Shown here: one piece after another, positions 11,462-24,400 of the stretch | Layout: the number at the start of each line of letters is the position of its first letter | How positions within the stretch are numbered: position 1 is the first letter of the stretch | Assembly (NCBI GenBank): GCA_027886175.1 | Contig: JAJNNQ010000002.1 | Span: forward strand, 686,001-750,000 | DNA from: Phylloscopus collybita | Taxonomy: Eukaryota; Chordata; Aves; Passeriformes; Phylloscopidae | Direction of reading: 5' to 3' | DNA length: 64,000 nucleotides | Notes under the pieces: generated by a model | What the model saw: only the letters and a program-made list of their open reading frames with translations | Told to the model about the DNA's origin: nothing | Database searches by the model: none | Made by a program: the position numbers and the translations under genes

Positions 11462-12003
11462 TGCAAAGGGGAAGGGGAATGGTTTCCCATCTCTGTCTTT
11501 TTGGTGGGACTGAAGAAACAAACTCTGGTGGTGTTTGTGTAGTTCCTTGCACAGTCCAGTTGTGCTGAGATGAAGTGACTGGATCGAGATCACATCAGGA
11601 GTTTTTTTTTTTTCTCAGCAGGAACTGAAAATTTTGCAAAGTCTTAGCAAGAAGCCTCTGTTTGAAACAAGGGGAGGGCTGGGACTTTCCTAATGAAAAT
11701 CCCAAATCCCTCATCTACTCAGCTTTCAGACTCATTTTATCAAATGGTGTTGTTCTGCTAGATATCAATTGATTTATTTCTTTCCATTATAAGAGGACTT
11801 TATTAGATAAATTAACCTGAAAATCAGCAACTTGATATTCAGAGCGTTGGTTGAAGGAATTGCATCCAATCAAAAGCCTTTCCTAACTAAGATAAGGAAA
11901 AGCGAATCCTTTTGCTCTCCAGTTGTTTCCTGGAGGTAAAACCCATCCTTTGCAGACGTTTGAACACCTCTAAGAATTTGCACTGGCAAAGTTTCGAGCA
12001 CTT

Positions 12004-12085
12004 GGAATAGTTTGGGTTGGAAGGAACCTTTCAAAGGTCATCTAGTCCTGCAGTGAGCAGGGACATCTTCAGCCAGGCTAAGGGA
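12004..12085 (-). mobile_element. CR1 LINE fragment
   Basis: A short CR1 3'-end remnant, seen on the plus strand as gtttgggttggaaggaacc followed by a cagggacatc motif. A run of 28 A follows at 12121-12148. Confidence 0.75.
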
Positions 12086-12120
12086 TTGCTGGATGAGAAT
12101 TGCACTGCTTTCTGCTGGCC

Positions 12121-12151
<31 letters not shown>

Positions 12152-12689
12152 TTTTTGACCATTCCTTCCAAAAAGTTCAGGCCGGAGGAGCGCTGATTTT
12201 TACTGTGGTGTCTCCTAGAAAGGGAAGCCAAGGGTTGCTGACTGCAGCGGGGGAAACCGGGCTGCCTCAGTGGTGCCTCCATCCCTTTTTATTGCTGCAT
12301 CCCGCTTCCTTCCTACCCAGCCGCTGCTTCTCCAGCCCCTGCGCCAATTCCTGCATCCCTGGTGCCCGGCGTGGGCGCCGAGCAGCAGCAGCAGCAGGAG
12401 ATGATATGAGATGAGCAAATATTTTCCCTTTGGGAGAGCAGGAAAATCCCACCTGGGACGAGCGCTGGGTTCTGCCCTGGCTCAGCCTTCCTCGGGTTGG
12501 TGATTCCAAGCACCCGGGCGCATTACAAAGGGTTTTGTCGGGCAGGATGGCAGCTGGGTCGGGATGCTCCCTCGGGGCTGGACAGCGGGGATGGAGCGGT
12601 CCCACCGAGACATCCACGGCGAAATTCCCTTCCCAGAGCACTCCTGGACTCATGCTGCTTTCCCAAGGAAGAGCCTGAGGGGATGAGGA

Positions 12690-13146
12690 TGATGCCTTAG
12701 GAAAGCTGACCTGAAACAGAGGTTGGGCAGAGCCAGAGAATAAAGTAGAGATTTATTAAAAGGCTTCCAGAACCCACCCTGGGCATTACAGGAGCCTGAG
12801 CAAGACTGCACCCAGGGTGGGTTAGGAATGGCCACACAAAATGGCAACCTGATCACGGGATTTTACATTTTTATCAGTTTTGGTCCATTTGCATATTGGG
12901 GTTTAATTGTCCAATTACAGCTTCAGGTTGTGAGGGTTGTGAGGTCTCATCCTCCTTGTTCTTTCTTTCACTTTACCGTGGTTTGTGCTTTTGGGGCTGA
13001 AAGTGGTCTTTGGTTTTCAACAGGAAAATATTTGTTCTGTCTGCTTGTTCTGTGAAGAGAGCTTATGACACTTAATATGAGGCTCAGAACTACATCCTTA
13101 GGTGGCACAGAATCTGAAACTGTGAAAGCTGAACTCTAAGGCATCA
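12690..13146 (-). mobile_element. Solo LTR of an endogenous retrovirus (457 bp)
   Basis: The element is bounded by a perfect 11-bp inverted terminal repeat, tgatgccttag at the left and ctaaggcatca at the right. The outermost bases are TG...CA. It is flanked on both sides by AGGA, a 4-bp target duplication. That length is usual for gammaretrovirus-like (class I) elements. A reversed poly(A) signal (tttatt, 12752-12757) near the left end shows that the LTR points to the minus strand. No internal viral genes are present, so it arose by recombination between two LTRs. The open frame inside it is not a gene. Confidence 0.9.
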
Positions 13147-16100
13147 AGGAGTGTGGCTGGAAAGAGGGGAGGAGGATGAGGGAGGGCTGGGGAGGAGGAG
13201 GAGGAGGTTCCGAGGAGGCACCACTGACTTGTGGGGATGTGGAGCTGGGTGATTCCTGCCCAGTCAGGTGGTGGCTGGCACTGGGGTTAAACCCACTGGG
13301 ATGTGGGGGGGGGAAGGAAGGGGGAATGGCAGGGGGAGAAGCACTGGGCAGAGCACACAGGTCTTGTCCTCAGGTGCTCAGCCAAGGCTGGACCCCCAAG
13401 GCTGCAGCAGGAGTGTCCCCAGCTCAAAAGGTCTCTCTAAACCCATCTCTGCTTTGCTGTCACCACCCAGAGACAAAGCCCAGAGCCAGGACGGTTCAGT
13501 GGGGCTTCATACTGGAACTGGAACTCAGGCAGGAGCCTTCCCGTGGCTTTGCTAGGTCAGGTCTGGGGCTGGTCTTGCAGAAAAGCCTCTCACGAAACTG
13601 TCCTTGCCAACTGTTTCCATCTCTCCCGTGCCATCCATGCTGCTCTTTCCCCTTTCTGTCCATTTCAAGTGGCAGGATTTGTTTGGAGTCCCGTTGTCTG
13701 TAAAAACCCCTCAGCTCATAAGCTCACTCCGCATTCTACCGGAGCTGGCAAAAAAACAACCGAGGGGAGGGCAGGAGAACTGATACATTAACTCCCTGGT
13801 TCCCAACTCCTAACATAGGGCACGGCTTTTAAAAGCAGCCCGGGAGCCGGGGGAGAGCGCTCTGCATCACAAAGGGGTTGTTTGTCCCTCTTCCTGGTTC
13901 CTCACCTGCATATTCACAGCCCCCTTCCCATCTGGGACAGCCGCTGCTGCTACCCAGAGAGAGCTTTGCATTTGTAGAGACCGGGCCATCAAAGGAGCTC
14001 AAGGTGCCTTTGGTCTCCTCCTCCTCAACCACGGTTTCTGTCCCGGTGTTAAACCACGCAGTTATTCTTCTGTGGGTAGGGTGACAATTCTGAACAGGGA
14101 TGCTGTTGCTCTTTCCCAGGGTGGACATTGCTACGTGCTGGGAAAGTCCTTCCTCCTGTTGCACCTTTGCACCCTCAGGCTTCACCAGCAGAGTCACCTC
14201 AGAGCAGGTGGGCTGGTTCCCTTCTCAGGTCACCGGCCTTGCAGGGGATTCCAGGTGTCTGGGAGGGTCACTTCTCCTCTGCCATGGGGCTCTGCAGGCT
14301 CAGAGTCTGTTGGAGAAGGCTCAGGGGATGCCCCAGCTGCTCCTCAAGCTCAGGGAATGGCAGACCCTCGCATTTCCAGCCTGGCCTGGAGTTCAGCACG
14401 GGTTTGGGAGCTCTCCTGGTTTCCCAGCACCATTCCCAGTATTCCCAGTTTAAACATGTCTCCCTGTAATGGCATCCAGCCCACAGCTGGAGACACCCAG
14501 GTTCCCATCAGGAGCCCCTGTGCAGGTTTTGCTGCCAGCTTCAGGTGCTTGGTGACATCCTGGTCGTCCTCAGAGGCCTGGCAGGGATTGTACACAATGC
14601 CCTGGTGACCTAGGAAAATCCCAGAGCAGCTCAGCACCGCTCCATGTCCATCTGCAGGCCACTGGGCAAAGCCTGGGCGTGGAATTCACTCCACCCACCA
14701 CGTGTCTGCGATTTTGGTCTCTCCATCCAAGCCAGGGGGCTCTTGGCTCCTCTCTTTGAGGAGAACTGGGCACTCTCTTCTGGTGCAACTCATATCTCAG
14801 GTGTTTGATGGAGCTCAGCTGGTGAAATCCCCTGTGCCAGGGGAGGGCTTGGGACCAGCTCAGGGCAATCTCCACCAGTGTCATCCAGGTTTAGTCAGAA
14901 TATACCCAAAACAAAAGTCTTATGCACACTTGCTTCTCTCCTCGTTGTTAAAATCCTTAATTCCCATTGCCAAGTTTATGTTCATGGGACAAGTCAAGAC
15001 TTTTTATCCATCGTTTCCCTGTATTTTATAATCTCCCTGGTGCTCATGGGTGCATTGGAATGGCTGCAGGAATGTTCATGACATCCAGGCTGGTACTAAA
15101 AGCTTCTAGACCACCCCTTTCCTCAGGAAATTCATGCTTTGTCCTGTCTCAGCCCAGCTGCTGAAAGCCTCAGCAGTTTTGAGGGTTCTGCAGTTTCCTC
15201 TGTACCATAGTTCATCCTGCCTCTAATCCAGGACACTCCAGAGAACAAATGCATCCTCCTCGTGCTCTTAGACACATCCAGAGCCTCCCACCATCCCCCA
15301 ATCACACCCACAAGTCATTACCTCAGGACTGTGATAGAACTTTATCTCAAAACTTCCTAAGGAGAGATCTGAAGCGATTTCCCTGTGGCCCTGTCCTGAC
15401 AGTTATCTTGGCAGAGGGACACACTCACAGATGTTTCTGCATTTCAAGAATTCCTCTGGCTTTGCTTTGCTTTCAGTTCTCTGAAATCAAACCCTCTCCC
15501 CTTTTTTTTTTTTCCCCGGTCTATGCCTCCTAATTTCCCTTTCCAGGTTTGTATTTCCTCCGCATTTCAGCTGGCAGATGCAGTTTCACGGGAAAAGTTC
15601 CTCTTTCCAGGGAAGCCAGTGCTATCCAGCAGGACTCCCACGGTGGGATGGAGCAGGGAGAAAAGGCAGAGCCTCTCTCTGCTGCAGCTGAGCCTGTGAG
15701 ACAAATCCAAACTGCCCTGGGCAGAGCAGGAGCTCCCAGAGGGGTGCACCCTGTCTAATAAAGATATTTCCCGAGGGGTGGGGAGGTGGGAATGGAGCTC
15801 CTGGAACAGTTGCCAAGGCTTCCATTCAGCCTGTCCCTCTGCCCCCAGCAGAGCCTGTTGCTAGACAGGGTTGTGTGGCCTGACAGAAAACAACTCTAAA
15901 TCCTCAGCAGGCCGAGGGACACAGGGGAGAATTCTCTTTGGGTTTGTTTTTTTTTTTTTTTCCCTGAGCTTGCTGTAGCTGGGAAGAAATGGATCAATCT
16001 GGGACAGGAAAATACCACTGGGCGTCAGATAAGATTTGCAGAATTTACTGGGAGAGCCACAGCTCCTCCAGAGCCACAAAAACCTGGTTAATGCTGTTTT

Positions 16101-16730
16101 TTTGGGGGAGATCCATGATTGGTTTCTATCCCTCCTGGAGGGAGAATCTTCCTGAATGCCTTCCAGTGAAATTTCCTCTAGAGGTAGGGGTGAGAGATGA
16201 GGTACAGCTCATCTGACATCTGTCAGACATTCGCTTTGGGAAGAGATGGATCCCATCCCAGCCATGCCACTTTCTCAGCTGTTTCCTGGGAGAGGATCCT
16301 GCATGACTTGGGACAAAGAGATCTCCCTTTGGACAGGTCAGGTTTGGCTTTGAAGCACCCCTAAACGTTAGGAGCATCTATTTGTGACCTACATAGACAT
16401 GTGGGGTGCTGAAAGAGAATGTTTCCACTGGGGGACCCTTCAATGTGAATCTTTTGTGACCAAATCACCTTCAAAAAATTCTTCCCTGGAAGCCGTGGTG
16501 ATGCTTTCCACGGGTGTGGAAGAATGGAATGAAGATCTCATGTCTCAGAAGGGCCTTCGAAGGGAATTCTTGTGAAGTTTCGATTTCTTGCACGTTCTGG
16601 GACCAGCCATGGAGATGAATTTGATGTGGAATAAGTTGCACTGGTGATCCAGAGCAGGAGGGCTGGGTACCACATCGATCCTGTGGATTTGGGGTGGTGA
16701 AGAGCCATCCTGAGGGCTCTGAGGACAGCG
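13147..16730. other. Intron 1 unique sequence
   Basis: Mostly unique sequence. A GC-richer block at 13700-14110 carries TCF/LEF-like sites CACAAAGG (13868-13875) and ATCAAAGG (13988-13995). Nothing else was recognised. Confidence 0.4.
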
Positions 16731-16731
16731 G

Positions 16732-16862
16732 ATCACAGAATCCCAGAATGGGTTTGGGTTGGAAGGGACTTTAGAGCCCATCCAGTGCCACCCCCTGCCA
16801 TGGGCAGGGACACCTCCCACTGTCCCAGGCGATCCAGAGCCCCATCCACCCTTTTAATATAT
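16732..16862 (-). mobile_element. CR1 LINE 3'-end fragment
   Basis: The plus strand reads tcacagaatcccagaatgg, then ggtttgggttggaaggg and gccatgggcagggacacc. This is the reverse complement of the CR1 3' end. It is 5'-truncated. Confidence 0.92.
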
Positions 16863-18479
16863 TCCATTGTTTTTCTACAGCAGAGGATTTAGGGACTGGG
16901 AAGCTCATCCCAGCCTGGCTGGAACAGCGTGTGCCGATTTTTTTAAATCTATAGAGAAAGGACCTGGCAGCCCAATCTGCAGGCCCTGAGAGCTGCTCTG
17001 CTGCAGCATTAGCAGGGCTGTGCTTGGGTCATCCCCTGGGAAGATTTGCTGCTGGAGGTGCTCAGACAGAACAAGAGGCTGGGTGGGAAGGACAGGGGGA
17101 AAGTGCAGGGCTACTTTGACACATAATTTGTGCTTTCTGCCTCAGACTTATTGATGGCATCGCTGCCCTGTGATCAATTAGCTGATTTTATTGAGCTGCC
17201 CCTTGTCAGCGGCTGGTCCATGAATACCCTCAGCTCGTTCTGAGCCAAAGTGGATTAGCTCTGTTGCTTTTTTTGAAGTGCTTATTTGCTCTCACATGCG
17301 GCAGAGAGAACAGACTTTAGGCAGCACAGATTTAGCTGTCTAACTCTCAAACACCTTGGGTTATCCATCCCACTTGTGGGTTTGCAAAAATAGGCGGGAC
17401 CACCAGCAAATCCAGGAATCATCTCATCCATCCTCACGTGCTCCAGGCTGGATCAAATCTGCCTAAATCAGAAGGGTGAGGAAGTCAGGGATGTAAGTGC
17501 TCAGTTTAACTCTGAGTCACTGCTCACAGGAATACCATCGGGAGAGGGAAGGAGCTCACTGGGTCGCTGCTTCTCCCTGGCAGGATGGGTCATGGATATT
17601 AGTGGATTGATTGCAAAACCTCAAAGTCACTTGCAACAGAAGACTGAGGGCACAGTGGGAACTGGGCTTCGCCCTGGGAGAGTACACGGCCCAGACAGAT
17701 GGGGCAAACAGCCGAGTTGAAAGAGAATAGATAAGACACATTAGCAGAAGATAGGGGATCAGACAGGGAAATGCTAATTCAGTGGCCACTAAAACCCCTG
17801 GTGTAAGTTGCCCACGGGCACAATACGGGTCTGTGATGCCGAGGAGCCCTGAGTCCGTCTGTCCTGCTGACTCACCTTGTAGTCTTGGTCTCCCGGGCGA
17901 ATGGAAGGGTCAAGCTCAGCCTAGCACCAGGCAGGCGGTTCCCAGCACAGCTGCCTAACAGAGCCGCTAAAACTGCAGTTGTCCTGTTGGCCAGAAGAGT
18001 CTCCCAGTTCTAACAGAGAGTAATTCAGGGTTTGTATAGACTGGCTTGAATTTACAGCCACGGATACCTTGGTGGTGTCTGCCGGCAGCAGTGAGGGTGG
18101 TGGCGGCTCCTGCTGCCCCCCACACTGGGGCTCAGAATAAATTGAGGAATTCTGTCCTGCAGACAGGCTCCAGAAATCAGGGAAACCAGGCTCTTGTTGG
18201 ATTCTTGCGTGCAAGAGCCCGTTTTGGCAAGCTCTGGTACCAGAAGGGCAGGGCAGCATGCAAAACCTCGACTACTTAATGGACTGCAGACTTTGTGATT
18301 AACCAGGGGACGAGGTCATTCAGGAGCTAAAACATCCTTGGGACATGGGATCTCTGAACATATTTCTCCTCTGCCCTTCACAAGCCTAAACAAATCCCTG
18401 GGTGGCCTGGACAGAGGAGAATCAGAAAGGTGGAAAATGAGAGTTTCCTACAGGCCCTGGCAGGGGCAGCTGCCCACAT
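16863..18479. other. Intron 1 unique sequence
   Basis: I see no repeat family or gene in this stretch. Confidence 0.4.
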
Positions 18480-18620
18480 CCCATTCCAAGGGACAGCGTG
18501 GGGTCACCACTCACACCCCATTCCAAGGGACAGTGTGGGGTCACTGCCCACACCCCATTCCAAGGGACAGTGTGGGGTCACTGCCCACACCCCATTCCAA
18601 GGGACAGTGTGGGGTCACTG
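18480..18620. repeat. 37-bp minisatellite, about 4 copies
   Basis: Units start at 18480, 18517, 18554 and 18591, each opening with cccattccaagggacag. The last three are nearly identical and the first differs at a few bases. The open frames across it repeat the unit and are not genes. Confidence 0.95.
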
Positions 18621-20259
18621 AGGAGAGCCAGGAGAAGCTGGGCCAGAGTTACCTTTGACTCACTGTTTAAAAAAGAAAAACCCAACAATTTTTGGGGTGA
18701 GGATAAGAACCTCAGGTGGACACCTGTGAGTCAGCGTGGCAGGACCAAGAGTGAGGAGTCCAGGGCTGTTCTCTCTGCTGCAGAGCTGTGCACACACAGG
18801 GCACAGCAGCCCTGCTGAGCTGGGTTCATCACCCTCCACATCCCATCCCAGGGAGTCATCCCAGCTCCCTGTGCAGTCCACGAAGGAGGGCTGGCACTTC
18901 CTGGATGTGACTCAGCCCCCCTATCAGTGCCCATCTCGGGAGGGAAGGATCTCTCTCTGTTGGGGATCAGCAGAACCGAGATGAGCAGCTGGGAGCCCGA
19001 CCCCTGCATGAGCAAGGCTAGCTCAGATGATTTAATCCTTATGCTCATCCTGCCCTTGGCTCCCACGGAAAAGGAATTTGTATTTCTGCAGAAGTGTCTC
19101 CTTTTAGGGTTCTGTGGTGTTTCAGTGCAGAGGTTGATGCAAGAAGAGTGCTCTTGCAAAAGCATCATCTGTCAAAGATTTAGTCCTTTGGGCTGATTTT
19201 TTTGTAACCAGTAGCGAGCTGCCAAGTGGAGGCACCTTGACAGAGACCTCAAAACCAATCAGGATTCTGATCCTGAAATCCCAGGGCTCTCCTGCTCCTG
19301 TTGCCTTCTGAGCTTCTCGTTTTTGTGGTTCTGCTGACCTTGCTGATAAGATCTGTACAAATTTATTCATACTCTTGTGCTGTCTGGTCCTCGAATTCCC
19401 AGACTGTTTCTGTTACTGTGAAGGAGGAAGAGCTGGATTTATCTTAAATTTCCTTGATCTTAGAGATGTCAGGAAAGGTGCCTGGGATTTTCTTTGATGC
19501 CAGAAGAATACAGTGGCATCAATATAATGGAAGAGCGAGGGAAGTGATGTGAACTCTAAACTGACTAAACCTCAGGTCTCTACACAGGTTTTGCCATTAA
19601 ATCTGTCTGGGTGCTAAGTTAGGCATGAATTTAGCCTTGGGCATTACTGTGCAAAGTTAGACTTTATTATTAATCTTAGGAAAGAATAGACAGAGACATC
19701 TCAGGTGTAATTCGTGTAATTTTCAGCCATGCTGACCCTTTTTTTTCTGTGAAATTCAGACCTTTCCAAAGTGTTTTTGTGCACTAAAAGCTGTAATTGC
19801 TTGTGCAAAGGGACTGATGTCCTTCAGGCCTGGGAGGGAGACCCAGGCTGGGGGCAAGGAGGGGCTCATGGAAGGGCTCTCAGATCCACTTCTGCTCTAA
19901 TCCATCTCTCAGAGCTCGTTTCTGCATGATCCAAGAGTTAAGCAATCCTGCTGCCTGTTTGTCCCCATAATGACACTCAGACCTCTTGGCCCCAGGAGCT
20001 TCATTTGGCAGAGGTTCTGAAAAACGTTAGATATCCCCAAATCCCACAAGGATGGGCAGTCAAATGGGGTAGGAATGTGAGCAGATTCCTCCCAGGGGCT
20101 GAAGGGTGTGAGCATGTGTGTGTGTGTGTGTGTATCCATGCTCCCTGGACACCCTAAATCCAGACAGAAGAGTCAGCACTCACCAGTTTCAGTGCCCACA
20201 AATGAACTCCTTGTTCTGTTTATTGTTTTCTTCCATTTACCTTCTGTTTCATAGACTTA
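18621..20259. other. Intron 1 unique sequence
   Basis: Only a short (GT)n at 20115-20133 stands out. No gene was recognised. Confidence 0.4.
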
Positions 20260-20293
20260 AAGAACGTTCACATGGGTGTTCACATGGCTCACA
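20260..20293. repeat. 34-bp exact direct repeat, copy 1
   Basis: This segment, beginning aagaacgttcacatggg, recurs exactly at 22177-22210. It ends where the following CR1 copy begins. Confidence 0.9.
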
Positions 20294-20695
20294 GAATGGC
20301 TTGGGTTGGAAGGGACCTCTGAGGTCCAACCATCTGTGATGGGCAGGGATGTCATTCATTGCTGCAGCTGTCTCAGGGCCCCATCCAACCTGGCCTTGGA
20401 CACTTCCAGGGATGGGGCATCCATAAACCAATCCAGTGCTTCACCACTCTCTGAGTACAGAACTTCCTCCTAACATCTCGTTTAAATCTCTCCTCATTAG
20501 GTTAAAACTTTGTCTGTTGTCTAATCCCTCCCTGCCCATGTAAAAAAAAATAAAAATCCCTCTCCCTCTTTTTTAATAAGCCCCCTTTAATTACTGCAAG
20601 GCCACAATGGGGTCTTCCCAGTCCTCCAGGCTGATCAACCCCAGCTCTCACAGCCTGTGTTTGTAGGGTGGTTGCCCCAGCCCCCTGATCTCCAG
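20288..20695 (-). mobile_element. CR1 LINE, about 400 bp of the 3' end
   Basis: The plus strand shows cacagaatggcttgggttgg, then ccaacctggccttggacac, ttaaatctctcctcatt and ccaggctgatcaacccc, in the order expected of an inverted CR1 3' region. A short A/T-rich insertion lies at about 20540-20580. It is diverged and non-coding. Confidence 0.92.
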
Positions 20696-20699
20696 AGGG

Positions 20700-21150
20700 T
20701 TTCTTCCCCCTCCCTTCCTTCTCAGTCTGAGATGTGATTTCTGACAGGAGTGGGTCGTGCCAGAGATCTCCTCATTGCTTTGTGTGGCTGAGGAAGGCAC
20801 GAAGAGGAGGAACCTCCTCATCAGGTTTAAGGAGAATGAAAGGCTCCATGCTTTGGAGGTCCGGTCACAGACGTGTGTCACTCACTTCCCTGGTGGATTG
20901 GTGCTGGCAGCTCCCACTGATGTGCCCCAGGAAAGTCCAGTGAACCCCTTCTGTGAGGGTTCTTTGGGGAGAAGAAGTATTTATTATGAAGGAAGGTAGT
21001 TAAATGCATATATAATACATAAGCCTACATGTATGTGCATAGGCAGGTAGATCACATATCCCTCTTCTTAGCTTTGGCTTCTGCTCCAAAGACAGTTGGA
21101 AGTTACAGAAAATCTTCCTTTGACTGTAACCAACTTTGGGACAACCTATT
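20700..21150. other. Intron 1 unique sequence
   Basis: I see no repeat family or gene in this stretch. Confidence 0.35.
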
Positions 21151-21342
21151 TGTCTTGTGCCTCGGACTCTGAGATCCTTCAGGAACCTGCAAAGTTGCTT
21201 CATACCTTGATTCTGGGCCAGGAAAGTGCTGCTTTGGTGCAATTCCTTTGTCTCATGTCTTAAGACTCCGAGCTCCTTTAGGTCTTGATCCTTCCAGTTG
21301 CTTCACCCTTTGATTCTGGGCCAGAAAAAGTGCCGTGTTTGC
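21151..21342. repeat. 98-bp diverged tandem duplication
   Basis: Copies at 21151-21248 and about 21249-21342 share ttgattctgggccag, agttgcttca and a tgtct...gactc block, with many substitutions and small gaps. It is an older local duplication. Confidence 0.75.
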
Positions 21343-22176
21343 TTTGTGTTTATCCCTAAATACCAGGGCAGTTCTGTTCATTTTCTGTGCCTGGGCGCTG
21401 GGCTGGGTGGCAAGGGTTGAGCTGAAGCCTGGGAGCAGGGAGAGCTTTCCTGTGCTGATCCACAGCACGTTATTATCCAGGCTATCAGGGACACGCAGCA
21501 ATAATGTATGGAAATTACAGGCATATCTCAGCCCCATCTCCCCTATCCCAGTGCAGGGCAGAGAAGGAGCCTGGTTAAGGCTTGTACACATCTGACAAGG
21601 TGCAGCAAAACTTGGCTTGGAGCTGGATGGGGTTTTGGGGCATGCAAAGGCAGAACTGCAGAACTTTGGTGCGTGTCCTTCGGAACTCACAAAGTCCATC
21701 TGCGTGCCACGTAGCCTGACCTGCACCTCACAGCTGTGATGGGTGCTGAGAGCTCCCGGCTCCACAGGCTCCTGGCTGAATCCCCAGCGTTGGCCAAGCC
21801 TCAGTCAATGTGAATAATTGATTTGGTAGTTCTGGGGAATGGCACAATCCGTTGGCGAGGGCGTGCTGCCGAGATTTCGGGAAGCTGGGTTTCCAACCCC
21901 TGCTCTGGATGGAGCAGAGGAAGCTTGTGAAGCTCATTTTCCCATCCCATGGGTAGGTGCCATAACCACCAAGTTGCTGACTCCGAGTATAAAGGGGACA
22001 TTGCGTCCTCCAACTTCACTTTGGGAATGGCACCTTAGGGGCTGGGCACCTGAACAAATTACCACGAGGTAAGTTAGGGTGTGAACTCATCAGATGCCAG
22101 TTTTTCTGTGGTAACTGCCCGTGTGAATGCTCTTTCCCTGCAATAAACACGAGATGGTTCATATTTACCAGGGGGC

Positions 22177-22210
22177 AAGAACGTTCACATGGGTGTTCAC
22201 ATGGCTCACA
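22177..22210. repeat. 34-bp exact direct repeat, copy 2
   Basis: Identical to 20260-20293, about 1.9 kb upstream. The flanking bases differ on both sides. Confidence 0.9.
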
Positions 22211-24091
22211 CCCTGGTTTGACTCCCAGTAACTTGGGCCTGTGCCTCTAACCTCAGTACCCTTGAAAAGCCACCCTGAAAAATAAAAATCAAACTCCTCT
22301 GCTTTACATAAACCACAATTCTGCCATTTCTTCATTTCAAATTACAATTACTTCAGTTCATCTTTGGTTTGCCAGGAAGGATTTGCTGAGATTGACTCCT
22401 CTGCTCTGTTTTGGCAGGGAACTTGAGGTCCTTGAGGTCCCGGTGGCCAGGATCAGCCAACAAGGGCAGATAATCTGCAGGCACCACACCATCTTTTCTT
22501 GCCTCATAGTCAGAGGCCTTCTGGGCACTGACAGAATATTAATACTCCTGTTTCTCACAGCCAGTTCCCGAGCCCTGAAGAGATTTAAACATGTGGAGAT
22601 ATGAAGCCAGGCACATAAAAATGCTCCTTAGCCAGTGGAGAAAGGGTGGTGTGGTTGTGGGATGAGCAATGCTCCAAGGTTGCCTTGAGGTCACCAGGTG
22701 CTTTTCCAAGTGCTTTCCATAGACCTGGGAAATGGTCAGCAAGTGTTCTGAAGGAAAGACCTTGATTTTCTTTAGGAAAGACCTTGGAACAGTGGTCTGT
22801 GAGTCTTCCAGTGCTGCACAGGTAGAAACCTTGTCTAGGAGCAACTGTGCACCAGCCCGAGGACAGAGCAAGGGAAAATGCCTTCAAAACATTCCAAGAA
22901 CTGGACTGAATGTTCCAGTCAAATAAAAATACCCACAAAACTAACAGCCCACTTGCTTATGGGCTGGGACTATGGCTCACAATGATCCCAAAGGCTGACT
23001 CAAGTTACCTGAGGCATCTCCTTTCAGGTGATGAGGTGGGGAAGACTCAATTCATCCTCAAGGAAGCTTTCCACCAGCTGGGGACAAGTCTGCTTTGAAG
23101 GCAGGGCTTTCTCAGAATATCCAAGCCCACCTTTGGTCTCCAAGCACACCAGGGCTGGCATCTGTGCTCTGCTGGGTGACAGAACCTCCCCTGAGAGACC
23201 TGTGGGCCAAATTCACTCGCTTAATTTTAGCCATGGAATGCTCAACTATCTGAGCCAACCATCTTAGAAAGCTGGGCACCTTCTGAGGGCGATTCATCCT
23301 TCCTGAGATTGGGATCTCTCTAGTGGATGTGATGAATCACTGTCTGGAGTTGCCTATCTTTCTCCATCCACTCTAGAAACAGCCTGAACACCTCCCTTTT
23401 AGACAGGTAAAGTTGGGAGGGATGACTGGGTGCCTGAGCACCCCACAAATATCATTGATGTGATGCCAGTTGGTGTCTGGGAGGGTTTTTTATCCCTATT
23501 TTAAGAGAGGCTGATGAGAAACCTGAAAGTGTTTGTCAGGTCCTTGACCTTCCTGGTTGATTTTGCCTGGAGAAAAGAGGTAAAAGACCCAAATCCTCTT
23601 CTTCAAACTCTTCTGAATTAAACACAGTATTTTTCAATACTTTTTTTTTCTAGGCAATGTTTGCAGAGTTATTGCAAAAAATTCTGGGCTGTTGTAGTTA
23701 ATAACAAAGAGTATTTTTTGGGACTTTTATTTCTGGGCTGAAAGTGACACCTGGCTAATGAAGACCCAGAATAAGGGGGGGGGGGTTTGCAAGGAAATGA
23801 TGTTCCATGAAAATCCTACATTTGTTTTTTTTTTCTTCTGGCCACTCTAGGAAAGGGCTGCTGACCTCAGGTCTGCAAATTCACATTTTTCTTCAGGGCT
23901 GGAGAATTGTTATCAGCCTGGTTTAACCATTTATGGCTGTGGTGGGGACGGCCAAGGCCTTGTAGAGAAAACAGAAACGATTTTTCGTCCCTGCACCCTT
24001 CAGGGGACAGCTTGTGGTTTGTGACTGTCCAATGGCTTGGTAGAACTTGGGCAGCACTTTGGAGAAAATATTGAGTTGTGTTTGTTAACTA
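22211..24091. other. Intron 1 unique sequence
   Basis: I see no repeat family or gene in this stretch. Confidence 0.35.
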
Positions 24092-24400
24092 CAGAATCAC
24101 AGAAATAATAGAAATGTAGAATGGGGTTGAGTTGGAAGGCACCTTGAAAATCATCTCATTCCAACATCCTGCCATGAGCAGGGACACCCTCCATGATCCC
24201 AGGGTGCTCCAAGCCCTCTCCAAACTGGCTTTGGGCACTTCCAGGGATCCAGGGGCAGCCACAGCTTCTCTGGGCACCCTGTGCCAGGGCCTCACCACCC
24301 TCACAGCCAAGAATTTCTTCCCAATATCCAATCTAATTCTCTTCTCTTTCAGTTTAAAACCAAGCTTCAGTTTAAAACCAGCCTCTCCCCTTGAACTCGC
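24092..24400 (-). mobile_element. CR1 LINE 3'-end fragment
   Basis: The plus strand reads acagaatcacagaaa, then ggggttgagttggaaggc, ccagggatccaggggcagcc and gccagggcctcaccaccctc, typical of inverted CR1. It belongs to the same subtype as the copies at 45075, 45820 and 51450. Confidence 0.93.
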
